From positions 1 through 43,623 of IMG/VR virus record IMGVR_UViG_3300015171_000011: a stretch of DNA of 43,623 nt. The stretch is one strand, 5' to 3'. Positions 13,331 to 21,388 of this stretch are shown here, in pieces. The first letter of the stretch is position 1; the number at the start of each line of letters is the position of its first letter. Both the position numbers and the translations under genes were made by a program. The notes beneath the pieces are model-generated. The model saw only the letters and a program-made list of their open reading frames with translations. It was not told the origin of the DNA and searched no databases. Source of the stretch: a virus.

Positions 13331-13617
13331 GGCCAACTCGAACAATTATCGTTCGGCCAAGGCGGCATCCGATCTGGACGATCCTCGTAAAAGATGTCCT
13401 CGGGGTAATACCACGAGCCCTTGTAGCTCTTAAGCTGCTTGCCGTAGTCCTCCCGAGAGTATCCCGCCTTGATCACGATTTGTCGCGCCCGCTCCCTTGA
13501 AACACCCCACCGCTCGCCAAGCTGGGCCAGCGTCAAGCCAGAACCGAAGAGTGTCCCGAGGTCGGCGCACCGCTCCATGCACAACACGTCGTAGGAAAGC
13601 TTCTGATCAGGGTTCAT
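13327..13617 (-). CDS. Sigma-70 region 4-like HTH protein, 96 aa
   Basis: Residues about 28-52 (LTLAQLGERWGVSRERARQI) match the -35-binding helix-turn-helix of sigma factors almost perfectly (consensus TLxELGxxxGVSRERVRQIE). There is no region 2, so it cannot act as a full sigma factor. It could be an anti-sigma or appropriator-type protein or a simple DNA-binding regulator. It lies between the endolysin and spanin genes in the late block, so any regulation would act late. Confidence 0.75.
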   Translation of the reverse strand: MNPDQKLSYDVLCMERCADLGTLFGSGLTLAQLGERWGVSRERARQIVIKAGYSREDYGKQLKSYKGSWYYPEDIFYEDRPDRMPPWPNDNCSSWP

Positions 13618-13631
13618 AGGTCACTGTCCCA

Positions 13632-14126
13632 TCATAGGCTCGGGATTGAGGTGATCCCTGCAATCTGCTGCAAGGTACTGATCCGCTTCTCCCATCCTTT
13701 GAGGAAGGTACGCGCTTTCCCCGCTCGTAGCAACTCTTTAGGCAACAGACTATGGGGAGAGGCCAGCCAGCGAACAAAGGTCAGTCGCCATGCCAAGAAG
13801 GTCGCGGGGTCATGGGTATAGCCTAGGAACTCTGTGGCCCTACCAACCCCCGAGTTGACGGCGGTATCGAAGATTATCACGTCGAGCGGCCAAACGAAGG
13901 ACTCCGCCGCACAGGGCTTCCAGTATCTCGCATAGTAGATCGAAGCCACTTCGCTGGGAGTAATCTGAAAGACATCTGCTGGGGGCAGGCCGTGTTCCGC
14001 TCGGTTCGCCGTGTAAGTGGCCTGAGTAATCCCCATCATCGTGTTGCCGCCCGGGTCGTTCGGGTTCGCGCTCTTGCCCCCCTCGAACTTCAGCGTCACC
14101 GCCAAACATCTTTGGAACTCCGTCAC
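13632..14126 (-). CDS. Endolysin, glycoside hydrolase 108 type muramidase, 164 aa
   Basis: The N-terminal KFEGGKSANPNDPGGNTMMG at about residues 13-32 is the GH108 signature, in which the Glu of EGG (Glu15) is the catalytic acid of an N-acetylmuramidase. The second conserved part (IIFDTAVNSGVGRATEFL at about 84-101) and the length (about 160 aa) agree. No signal peptide is visible, so release needs a holin. The start overlaps the stop of a two-helix membrane protein (ATGA), the usual holin-endolysin order. Confidence 0.92.
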   Translation of the reverse strand: MTEFQRCLAVTLKFEGGKSANPNDPGGNTMMGITQATYTANRAEHGLPPADVFQITPSEVASIYYARYWKPCAAESFVWPLDVIIFDTAVNSGVGRATEFLGYTHDPATFLAWRLTFVRWLASPHSLLPKELLRAGKARTFLKGWEKRISTLQQIAGITSIPSL

Positions 14127-14443
14127 TTCAGTGGGGTACCGGGGTCATGCTCCTCGGTCGATCCGCCGAGGTGCGCGAGTCCCTTGGCAATGTCCCCTGA
14201 ACTCGTGGCTCCGGCAATCACCTTGGCCTTGGTTTCACTAGAGGCCGTCATCGCCAGAATATTGACCGTGACAATCAATCCAGAAACCGCGAGCGCCGCG
14301 ACGGTGCGATCCGCATGGAACACGGACCACACCACGGCAAAGATCAACGCACACAGCAGCGCCCCGATAAAGACGAAGGACGGGTTGAATTGGCCCCCGC
14401 GCTCGAAGAAGATGGGGTTGCGCCGCTGCCAATCCACCTTCAC
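14123..14443 (-). CDS. Two-helix membrane protein, holin candidate, 106 aa
   Basis: GTG start (GTGA overlap). Residues about 22-43 and 46-66 form two membrane helices with a short turn, followed by a hydrophilic tail. It sits directly before the endolysin with a 4-nt overlap, the position of many holins. Two further small membrane proteins lie just upstream, so which one forms the lethal hole cannot be told from sequence alone. Confidence 0.65.
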   Translation of the reverse strand: MKVDWQRRNPIFFERGGQFNPSFVFIGALLCALIFAVVWSVFHADRTVAALAVSGLIVTVNILAMTASSETKAKVIAGATSSGDIAKGLAHLGGSTEEHDPGTPLK

Positions 14444-14676
14444 GGCTTCGACCTCGGGCGCTTCTCCACGACACGGAGGCGGCCTTCGTGGTCCCCCAGC
14501 GTATCGGTGTTGATCTTGACTCGCGAGGCAATCACGTCGAGGTCCGACCGCAGCTCCGAGATTTCTTCTTTGATGGCGGTCAGCGCGTTAACGACACTGT
14601 TCACCGCCCAGAACGACCCGCGCCAGAGACCAATGACGAGGGTCGCAAAGATGGGCAGCCAAACCGCGTAATTCAC
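14440..14676 (-). CDS. Membrane-anchored coiled-coil protein, 78 aa
   Basis: I chose the GTG at 14676 (GTGA overlap with the upstream 54-aa gene, CGGAG about 11 nt upstream) over the TTG at 14697. One N-terminal membrane helix (about residues 4-24) is followed by a coiled coil (IKEEISELRSDLDVIASRV) and a basic end. This layout occurs in holin-associated proteins and in short Rz-like proteins of lysis cassettes. Confidence 0.65.
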   Translation of the reverse strand: MNYAVWLPIFATLVIGLWRGSFWAVNSVVNALTAIKEEISELRSDLDVIASRVKINTDTLGDHEGRLRVVEKRPRSKP

Positions 14677-14837
14677 TTGAACACTCCGTGCGTCCAAGCG
14701 TAGTGCAGCATGAAGATCAAGGCCGCCGCAATCACAATCAACTTCAACGGCTTCTGCATCACCGGAGACTCATTGATGAGCAGGATGGCGAGGCCGACGA
14801 CCACGACAAGCACAATGGCGACAATCAGCGTCTCCAT
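14673..14837 (-). CDS. Small two-helix membrane protein, second holin candidate, 54 aa
   Basis: The ATG at 14837 overlaps the previous stop (TAATG) and its TGA overlaps the next GTG start. The first helix is about residues 3-21 (LIVAIVLVVVVGLAILL), then a short polar turn with charged residues, then a second helix at about 31-47. The size and hairpin shape fit class II holins. It is easily missed because of its length, but it is fully embedded in the coupled lysis operon. Confidence 0.7.
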   Translation of the reverse strand: METLIVAIVLVVVVGLAILLINESPVMQKPLKLIVIAAALIFMLHYAWTHGVFK

Positions 14838-15061
14838 TAGACGCCACTCTTGGGGGCTTTCGTGACGGGCACCCGATTCTTCATGGCCGACTCCGGAACC
14901 GTCTTGCCCAACGCCTTACTATGCGTCGAGGTCGGCGCAGCCACTTTCTTCAGCGGCGTGACCTTGGCGGCCTTGGCGGAGGTCTTAGCAGCAGACGGCG
15001 GCATCTTGGTCTTGACCTGCTTGGCGAGTCCTGATGGGGGATCGAAACGATGGGATTTCAT
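14837..15061 (-). CDS. Lys/Ala/Pro-rich basic protein, 74 aa
   Basis: A low-complexity, strongly basic protein of Lys, Ala, Pro, Ser and Val, like histone H1 tails. It could bind DNA inside the head or coat nucleic acid. ATGA overlap with the 775-aa ejection-type gene and TAATG with the following holin-like gene. No globular domain. Confidence 0.65.
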   Translation of the reverse strand: MKSHRFDPPSGLAKQVKTKMPPSAAKTSAKAAKVTPLKKVAAPTSTHSKALGKTVPESAMKNRVPVTKAPKSGV

Positions 15062-17385
15062 GGTTGCTCTCCTGAGCTGAGTAGTCCTGCGATGGGTCGT
15101 GCGAACGTGTTACCAAGCAAGCCGCTGGCGGTGCGGCTCGTCGCCTTGGTGGGCAAGAGGGCTTCCCGACGACGGGCCAGGAGGTCGAGCGCATCGAGCA
15201 GTTGCCGATTACCACCCTTGCCCTGCAACAAGAGCTTCCCGGTCGCAGAGGCGATGTCCGATGTCATACCAGATTCCATACCGCTTGCCGGACCCGCCAA
15301 GGCGTTGAATAGCATCTTCCGCACCATCGACTTCGGGCCGAACGTCACGCCCGTTCGTCCGGCAGACAGGGCTTGGTCGAGCATCGGCGCACCGGACATC
15401 TGGGCCATATCGGCGGCAAGTGGCGCTGTCCGACTTCCCGAAAGGATGGACTGTTCTAGTCCATGCATCTGTTGTTCGGGGTAGACCGAGGCGCGGAACT
15501 TGTCGGCGGCATCGCCCCCAAAGAGCGTCCCGAGGCGCGTGTCCTTCCCATAGGCTTGCGCGGGGTCCATGAGGTCGCTGAACTTTCCATCCATGATCCG
15601 GCCCTGCAACCGACCGAGGGCAGCAGCCCGCAAGTCGGGGAGGTGTTCCGGGGCGTGTTCGGCTATGGATGCGGCGATCTGTGGCTGGGTCATGCTGTTG
15701 AACTTCTGCCCGATTTCATCGCCCGCCTGTGCGGCCCTCGCCCGAGCGTGGGCGGTGGCAAGTCCCTGCCTCGCTTCGGCAAAGGTGGGAGCCTGATCTT
15801 CCAACTCACCCATCAATTGCGACTTCAGCGAACCGAGTACTGAGGCCGCGTCGCGCTGGCCCGGCTTCGCGCTGGCAGACTGCGCCTTTTCTCCAATGCG
15901 CGAGATGATACGGTCATAGGTCTGGGGGTCGAGGTTGTCTTTGATCGCCTCTTTCTTGCCCCACGCCGACCCCACCTCGGTATCGAGCGCGTCCTGAATC
16001 GGCACCTCACCGCTCAACACGCCCTTGGCCAGCATCGGCCCACGTTCCAGGTCTAGCATCTGTACACCATCCGGTCCGGCTGGGGCCATGAACCGACCCT
16101 TCGCCAGAGCGTTTGCCAGATCGGAGCGCATCTGCATGGCCTTGACGTAACCCGCCTTCGACTTGTCCGCGAGTGCCGCCATCAGCTTGGTGCCCTGTGT
16201 GGTATAGGGCGACTCTAGCTCCTCACGAACCCCCGTCAGCGCACCGATCCGTGCATTACCCGATGCCTGCTGGAAGGCCGACTTGACCACCGGATCGGCA
16301 AAGGAGTTCTTGGTTTCAGGGGAGAGAGTAATGCGGGGCGACTCTCTCCGCGCTGCGCCGTACATCTCATCCGCGACATCTCCCGCGTTCTTGAGAATCG
16401 CATCGGCGTGTTGCGGCATATCCACCGGAGATAGACCAGCGGCCTTCTGAATGTCCGAGGACAAGCGATCCGCACGACCGAGCTTTCTGGCTCCCGCAAA
16501 GGCCGGGAGTTCCTGTTGGGCATCACTCGGAATTGATGACGCTGCCGCCGCCAATCCACCCAACGGACGTGGGGCGTTGACCGGGCCCACATCTCCAAGG
16601 ACCAAGGGCTTTTGTCCCGGCGCATACGCCATATCTGCCGCAACTGCCCTTGGGTCGATCTGTGCGTTGGCCAGTCGCTTCCCTACCAGACCGAGGGCGC
16701 GGTCCTGTGCCTTCTCAGGGAGGTCGCCAAAGATGTTCTTGAGGGTGGCTTGCTCCACGGGATCTGGGCCACTCAGGAGTCCCTTGATAGCCCGAATCGG
16801 CTTAGACGCAACGGCCCCACCCACCGGCAAAAGCCCACCGAACAACCCACCAGCCGCGCCGCCAGCTAGCGCCCCACCACCACGCTCCAAGAGCGAGGCA
16901 AGCCCTGACGTTTCTGGGGCGGGATCGGCTTGGGCGGCTCCGGCAATCGCCCCGGCCTGCATTCCGGTCTTGGCACCGGCCAGCACCCGTGTTCCAAGAC
17001 TTGCCCCCTTGGCGAGTTCTGGGGCAAGGCCAATCGGCAGGAACGACGCGGCGGTGCCCACCGTATGAATCGCCGCCCGACGCTGCTGGTCCGGGGTGAT
17101 ACTCCCCGGCGTGTTCTGTTGATCCACCGTCATCGCGGGGCGGTAGATGCCGCCCCGCCCGATTGTCGCGGTACGCTGCTCCCCCTGTACCGGCGTCAGC
17201 AAAGCATTGAACGCATCCCGAACCGGAGAGGTCAGTCCATGCACAATCTTGCTGCCAAGTCCCGGCCCGCTATCGGGAACGGGCGGTGGGGCCGCTTGAC
17301 GTGGGTCGAACCCCTGCGGCATGAACTGCGGTCCCTGCTTGCGCGGGTCGAAATCCTCAGGCATGAACACCGGAGGTCCGGTCAT
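15058..17385 (-). CDS. Large virion protein, probably an ejection (internal) protein, 775 aa
   Basis: A long Ala/Gly/Leu-rich protein. The first 60 residues are Pro/Phe/Asp-rich (EDFDPRKQGPQFMPQGFDP, an internal repeat). A Gly/Ala-rich hydrophobic stretch (about 130-200) could insert in a membrane, and long helical regions follow to the end. No enzyme motif is seen. Third of three such genes after the nozzle, as in podoviruses whose internal proteins leave the head first to form a DNA channel across the host envelope. Start at the ATG overlapping the upstream stop, with GGGAG upstream. Confidence 0.65.
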   Translation of the reverse strand: MTGPPVFMPEDFDPRKQGPQFMPQGFDPRQAAPPPVPDSGPGLGSKIVHGLTSPVRDAFNALLTPVQGEQRTATIGRGGIYRPAMTVDQQNTPGSITPDQQRRAAIHTVGTAASFLPIGLAPELAKGASLGTRVLAGAKTGMQAGAIAGAAQADPAPETSGLASLLERGGGALAGGAAGGLFGGLLPVGGAVASKPIRAIKGLLSGPDPVEQATLKNIFGDLPEKAQDRALGLVGKRLANAQIDPRAVAADMAYAPGQKPLVLGDVGPVNAPRPLGGLAAAASSIPSDAQQELPAFAGARKLGRADRLSSDIQKAAGLSPVDMPQHADAILKNAGDVADEMYGAARRESPRITLSPETKNSFADPVVKSAFQQASGNARIGALTGVREELESPYTTQGTKLMAALADKSKAGYVKAMQMRSDLANALAKGRFMAPAGPDGVQMLDLERGPMLAKGVLSGEVPIQDALDTEVGSAWGKKEAIKDNLDPQTYDRIISRIGEKAQSASAKPGQRDAASVLGSLKSQLMGELEDQAPTFAEARQGLATAHARARAAQAGDEIGQKFNSMTQPQIAASIAEHAPEHLPDLRAAALGRLQGRIMDGKFSDLMDPAQAYGKDTRLGTLFGGDAADKFRASVYPEQQMHGLEQSILSGSRTAPLAADMAQMSGAPMLDQALSAGRTGVTFGPKSMVRKMLFNALAGPASGMESGMTSDIASATGKLLLQGKGGNRQLLDALDLLARRREALLPTKATSRTASGLLGNTFARPIAGLLSSGEQP

Positions 17386-18827
17386 GGCAACTTCTCCCAC
17401 CGCCCGTGATCGGCATGGTACTTATAGCCGTTCACCACTTCACCGTCCTTCGGGGTGTTGCCCCCTGCTGGTTGTGGTGCCCGCACCGGGGGAAGCTCAT
17501 ACGTCTGCCGTTCGTCATCATTGATGGCTCGGCTCTGAAGCCGGGCAGAGTGGAGGTCGATCTTCTGCTGCAAGACATCGTTCTCCGCTGCCATAATGGA
17601 CTTCAGGGCTGCGACCGGATCGGACATATTTCCACCACGCGCCGCCTTCTCCAACGTGAGCATATTGTTCGACCGAGGCGCGTTCTTCGGGAGGTTCTGG
17701 ATGACGGACTGGGCGCGATCCGCGATGACCTGAGCGGTGTTGGCCGCGTCCTGCGTCCCAAGGAACGTCCCGAGCGCCTGTCGTGCGCCCGCCGCTGATC
17801 CGGTGTAGGCTCCGCCGTTGAGCAAGGCAATATCCCGATTGTTCCGCTCGATGCTCTGGCGGGCAAGGATGGCGTCGGTCTGACTCGTCCCGAGATCGGT
17901 GAGTACCTTCAAGTGGAACTGGTTCGGTGCTACGCCCGCCACCGTGACCGAGGCCGGGGCCGACTTCATGCTGTACAGCGCCCCATAGAACCGCTTGCGG
18001 TCTGCCTCACTCCATTCATCCACCTTGCTTGGATCGAGATTGATGCTGGCCGCGATGCCCTTCTGGTCGAGGCTCATGTCCATCGGTGGCTTCGGAGCCT
18101 TCATGCCCATTGCATAGGCTTGGTGCATTGGCCCGTTCGGGTCCGCTTCTTGGGCAGCGGCAATCGTCAACTCCACCTGATTCGACGGCGACTTGGGTTC
18201 CCTGGAGATCGGCGCGTCAACCTGCCCACTACGCTCTCGTACACCACCCACGCCCGCCACGGAAATCAGCTTGTCCGGCTCTAGCAACTTGCTGACGATC
18301 TTGTTGGCCTCATCCATCGGGAGCGTGTTGATGTAATCCGCGTTCTCTTGGGTAAAGCCGTTCTTCCCCACCAATCCCTGTACACCCTGCCGGAACCGCT
18401 GCTGTGCCGCCATCTGGAGACTGCGATCCTTCTCCGCATCTCTCGTCGCCGTGAACTGCTGGGCGCCGCCTTGAATCCCTTTTGCCAAGGTCGAGACTAG
18501 GGTAGATACCGGAGAGTCATAGGCTGGTGCCTGAGAGGCCGCTTGTGAGCCTGCCAGCAAAGCATTACGAAACGCGTTGCTTGGCTGCTCGGGATCGGGT
18601 AGCTGTGGCCCCATTGGAGCGGGAGGACCACCCTGCGGCTTTGGTCCCGCGCCCGGAGCAGTAGACTCCATTGGGGGTGCGGTCATCAGACTATTCGCGC
18701 CGCTCTGACCCGTCACGCCCTTGAACGGAAAGAAGCTCGGGTTCTGCTGCCCGACCTGACCCTTGAGGGTTTGGAGCGCCGGATCTTCTTCGTCTTGCGC
18801 GTAGTTGCCAAGGAGGCTGTTCATCAT
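17382..18827 (-). CDS. Virion-associated protein, probably ejection protein, 481 aa
   Basis: The N-terminal 100 residues are Pro/Gly/Gln-rich and disordered. The rest is helical with an Ala/Gln bias (QQRFRQGVQGLVG, IERNNRDIALLNG, ENDVLQQKIDLHSARLQS). No catalytic motif. It lies between two other ejection-type genes, with no gap upstream and an ATGA overlap downstream, and these are expected to work together. Confidence 0.6.
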   Translation of the reverse strand: MMNSLLGNYAQDEEDPALQTLKGQVGQQNPSFFPFKGVTGQSGANSLMTAPPMESTAPGAGPKPQGGPPAPMGPQLPDPEQPSNAFRNALLAGSQAASQAPAYDSPVSTLVSTLAKGIQGGAQQFTATRDAEKDRSLQMAAQQRFRQGVQGLVGKNGFTQENADYINTLPMDEANKIVSKLLEPDKLISVAGVGGVRERSGQVDAPISREPKSPSNQVELTIAAAQEADPNGPMHQAYAMGMKAPKPPMDMSLDQKGIAASINLDPSKVDEWSEADRKRFYGALYSMKSAPASVTVAGVAPNQFHLKVLTDLGTSQTDAILARQSIERNNRDIALLNGGAYTGSAAGARQALGTFLGTQDAANTAQVIADRAQSVIQNLPKNAPRSNNMLTLEKAARGGNMSDPVAALKSIMAAENDVLQQKIDLHSARLQSRAINDDERQTYELPPVRAPQPAGGNTPKDGEVVNGYKYHADHGRWEKLP

Positions 18828-20252
18828 TTAGCGCATCCACGGTGGAAGCTGGTTATCATCCGTCCCGTCGTCGGTCCCACCACCACCCGACACGCCACCG
18901 CCCAAGAGTCCGGCCCCCGCACTTACCGCTGCGCCAACAGGGGACTTCTTGAACAATGCCCCACCAATGCTTCCAGCCGCGCCGAGGATGTCCCCAAACA
19001 GGTTGCCCTTCTGCGTCTTGGTCTGCGTATATCCCGGTGTCCCCGTGAAGCCCTGAAGGAACTGCTGGTACTGATAGGGAAACTGCTGCGCTTGCGTGAA
19101 CTGGTTGTGCGCTGCCGTGTCGATGTTCTGGTTCGTATTCTGCTGGACTCCACCTGCCGCGATGTTGGCTCCAGCGCCCTGCAAGGCGGAGGTTTGGGCA
19201 CCCGCCGACAAGCCGCCCAAGGTCTGCGCTGCCCCGAGTCTGGTGTTCGCACCAGCGAGTCCGAGATTCGCGTTGCCTGCCGACGCGGTATTGGCCGCAC
19301 CCGCCCTAAAGGCTCCCGCCGCGTTCGCTGCGCCCGCGTTGTATGTGCCGAGCGTCGTCCGGTTGGCGAGGTTGGCGAGCGAGGCGGTGAGGCCAGCACT
19401 CTGGTCCGACTGTGCTCCACGCAACCGCAGATCCGCCGCCCCAAGGCCTAGGTTTGCATTGTTCGTCAAGGCGCCAAGACGCTGCGCCCCGGCAGCGGTT
19501 CCCGCCCCAAGCGTGGCGATGCTTGCGCCCGTCGCGTTGCCCGCGTTCGCGGTACTCACACCCGCCGCTCGGTTCTGGTCCCCGGCAATCTGTCCCGCCG
19601 CCTGTGTATAGCCCGCGCTTCGGAGTTGTGCCGCGTTCTGGGCCTCCGTTCGCAGGGCCGCTTCGTTCGTCAGACTATCGGCGACGCCGTGCCGTGAGCC
19701 ACCATACGCGCCTGCTGCGGTCGCCTGCGCCTGTCCAGAGGCGATCTGGATTTGCCGCTGGCGTTCCGTGTCCGCGTTGGTGGTATCGACCACATTGGAG
19801 ATGTACGGGTTCAGGTACTTGTTGATGTCGGCATCAGGAAAACTCTGGCTCGTGGCGACACCGGGACTCGCACTTCCTCCCTGAAACTGATTAGGGTTGA
19901 TGTCCTGCGGGGTGAAGTTCGTTGCCCCGCTAATCGCCGTCGCATTCGCCGCGCCAGTATCGCCAACCATCGACGGGGTATAGCCAGAAGAATTGATCGT
20001 CTGGGGCTGGTAGTTCCCAACGTCTCCCGCGATGCCCGCCGCCCGTGCATAACCGGGCTGTGCGATCTGCGAAGCGCCCGCGGTCTGCCCGAAGCCGAGG
20101 TTCTGCTGGTCGGTCGTCGGAGCCACCAGTTCCCCGGTGTACGGCACGAAGCTCGACGGCAGCTTGTTCGCGGAGGTCCACAACTGCGCCTGTCTCGCGG
20201 CGGTGGTCGGATCAACCGCTGTGGTTGAAGTCGTGCTCTTATCCTTGCCCAT
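18828..20252 (-). CDS. Internal virion / DNA-ejection protein, 474 aa
   Basis: The block KYLNPYISNVVDTTNADTER, then AAGAYGGSRHGVADSLTNEAA at about residues 145-205, is a recurrent pattern I know from podoviral internal or DNA-transfer proteins. A long region of Ala/Gly/Asn helices follows, with quasi-repeats of about 11 residues (NANLGLGAADL, NANLGLAGANT). A glycine-rich hydrophobic end (IGGALF, GAAVSAGAGLLGG) could enter the membrane. Start at the ATG at 20252 with GAGGTGG upstream, overlapping the GNAT-like gene by 14 nt. Confidence 0.7.
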   Translation of the reverse strand: MGKDKSTTSTTAVDPTTAARQAQLWTSANKLPSSFVPYTGELVAPTTDQQNLGFGQTAGASQIAQPGYARAAGIAGDVGNYQPQTINSSGYTPSMVGDTGAANATAISGATNFTPQDINPNQFQGGSASPGVATSQSFPDADINKYLNPYISNVVDTTNADTERQRQIQIASGQAQATAAGAYGGSRHGVADSLTNEAALRTEAQNAAQLRSAGYTQAAGQIAGDQNRAAGVSTANAGNATGASIATLGAGTAAGAQRLGALTNNANLGLGAADLRLRGAQSDQSAGLTASLANLANRTTLGTYNAGAANAAGAFRAGAANTASAGNANLGLAGANTRLGAAQTLGGLSAGAQTSALQGAGANIAAGGVQQNTNQNIDTAAHNQFTQAQQFPYQYQQFLQGFTGTPGYTQTKTQKGNLFGDILGAAGSIGGALFKKSPVGAAVSAGAGLLGGGVSGGGGTDDGTDDNQLPPWMR

Positions 20253-20667
20253 CGACCACCTCAATCTTCGGGGGTTCCCTCAAGGTCTTTTCCATCACCA
20301 CGGCGGTAATCTTGAAACCCACCTTGGTCAAGAATGTCTTTTGCCAACCAGTTCGTCCAAGCAGACTGAGCTTCTTACAGCCGAGCATCCCGGCCATCAT
20401 CTCGAAGTCCGGCAGCATTTCTTCAGCCGCTTTCATGTCTCCGCCCATCAACCACACCTGAAGCGTCGGGACTCTCGCCGTGTCATCCACCATCGTGACA
20501 GCAGCTCCGCTCTCATGGACAAAGAGTTGGCACTTGCCCTCCCTTACGGCCTGTCGCACGTCGATGATGGAGTCCACGGACCCGGAGTGTTCCAAGGCGT
20601 GAATCAGCCACGGCTCGACGCGTTCCCAGATTTCCACGAAGGACTCTTGACTGACGTTCAGACTCAT
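20239..20667 (-). CDS. GNAT-like acyltransferase-fold protein, 142 aa
   Basis: Structure-like blocks: residues about 45-75 (LFVHESGAAVTMV, TLQVWLMGG) and 95-128 (CKKLSLLGRTGWQKTFLTKVGFKITAVVM). The C-terminal GRTGW...GF resembles the end of the GNAT fold in small proteins found beside tail genes in many podoviruses. The usual acetyl-CoA loop (Q/RxxGxG/A) is not clear, so it may be a structural adaptor rather than an enzyme. ATGA overlap with the upstream gene. Confidence 0.65.
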   Translation of the reverse strand: MSLNVSQESFVEIWERVEPWLIHALEHSGSVDSIIDVRQAVREGKCQLFVHESGAAVTMVDDTARVPTLQVWLMGGDMKAAEEMLPDFEMMAGMLGCKKLSLLGRTGWQKTFLTKVGFKITAVVMEKTLREPPKIEVVDGQG

Positions 20668-20978
20668 GGGAGGACCGTAGTGGTGAGGACACCCGCATCG
20701 CTCACCGTGATGTTCCAGCGGCGACCGTTGGGGCTTGGAAGAATGAAACGTTCGCTGTCGAGGCTCACATCTCTGCCGCGCTTGAAGTTCCGCTCATCGG
20801 CAGCAATCACGATTCTGTTGCGTTCGACTTCGGTATCCTGATCGTACTGACCCGGCACCGTGGGCAGGGTCATCCCCGACCGAGCGGTAGGCCGAGTAAA
20901 CGCCGGGCCCGTCATTGCAATGCTCGCGCCGCTAATAGTGACAGCGGCAGGCGTCGGGGTCAGGGTGTAGGTACTCAT
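20664..20978 (-). CDS. Small virion protein, 104 aa
   Basis: Thr/Pro/Ala-rich first third, then the pattern FILPSPNGRRWNITVSDAGVL at about residues 77-97, which is common at the end of small phage structural proteins lying between nozzle and ejection genes. Beta-rich. ATGA overlaps on both sides. No enzymatic motif. Confidence 0.6.
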   Translation of the reverse strand: MSTYTLTPTPAAVTISGASIAMTGPAFTRPTARSGMTLPTVPGQYDQDTEVERNRIVIAADERNFKRGRDVSLDSERFILPSPNGRRWNITVSDAGVLTTTVLP

Positions 20979-21388
20979 GTGACGGTCAAGACCGCCCCAG
21001 TGGGCAGCGCAAAGGTCTGGGTGTCCGCCACCGTCAGGTTGGCTCCGTAGTCCAGCCAGCCAATCAGGTTCTTGGCCGCAGCGGTGAAGTTGTAGAACAC
21101 CACATAGCGGAAGGGGCCAATGTTCCCCCCTGCTGCGGTGACGGTGAACGTCGTCATGCCGAGCGTCCAGACCCCGCTCGCCCCGGTGTAGGTCGCGGTG
21201 ATACTCACCCCGCCATTCGTATAGCCGTTGGCCGTGGCGAGATCGACGGGCGTGTTGTAGACCGTGTTCGTTCGGACGGGTAAGGTGTTGGTCAGGTACG
21301 CCTTGATGGTGTCGGTGGAGAGATTATGGAGTTTCTTCCCCATATCCCCAGCGAAGCAGTCGAACTTGCGGAGGATGTCGGTCGCCAT
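20975..21388 (-). CDS. Virion structural protein, 137 aa
   Basis: Beta-rich protein (ASGVWTLGMTTFTVTAAGG; YVVFYNFTAAAKNLIGWLDYG) typical of small head or tail components. Its ATG overlaps the nozzle gene's TAA (TAATG). Its placement between nozzle and ejection genes suggests a tail-tip or nozzle-associated role. No certain family. Confidence 0.6.
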   Translation of the reverse strand: MATDILRKFDCFAGDMGKKLHNLSTDTIKAYLTNTLPVRTNTVYNTPVDLATANGYTNGGVSITATYTGASGVWTLGMTTFTVTAAGGNIGPFRYVVFYNFTAAAKNLIGWLDYGANLTVADTQTFALPTGAVLTVT

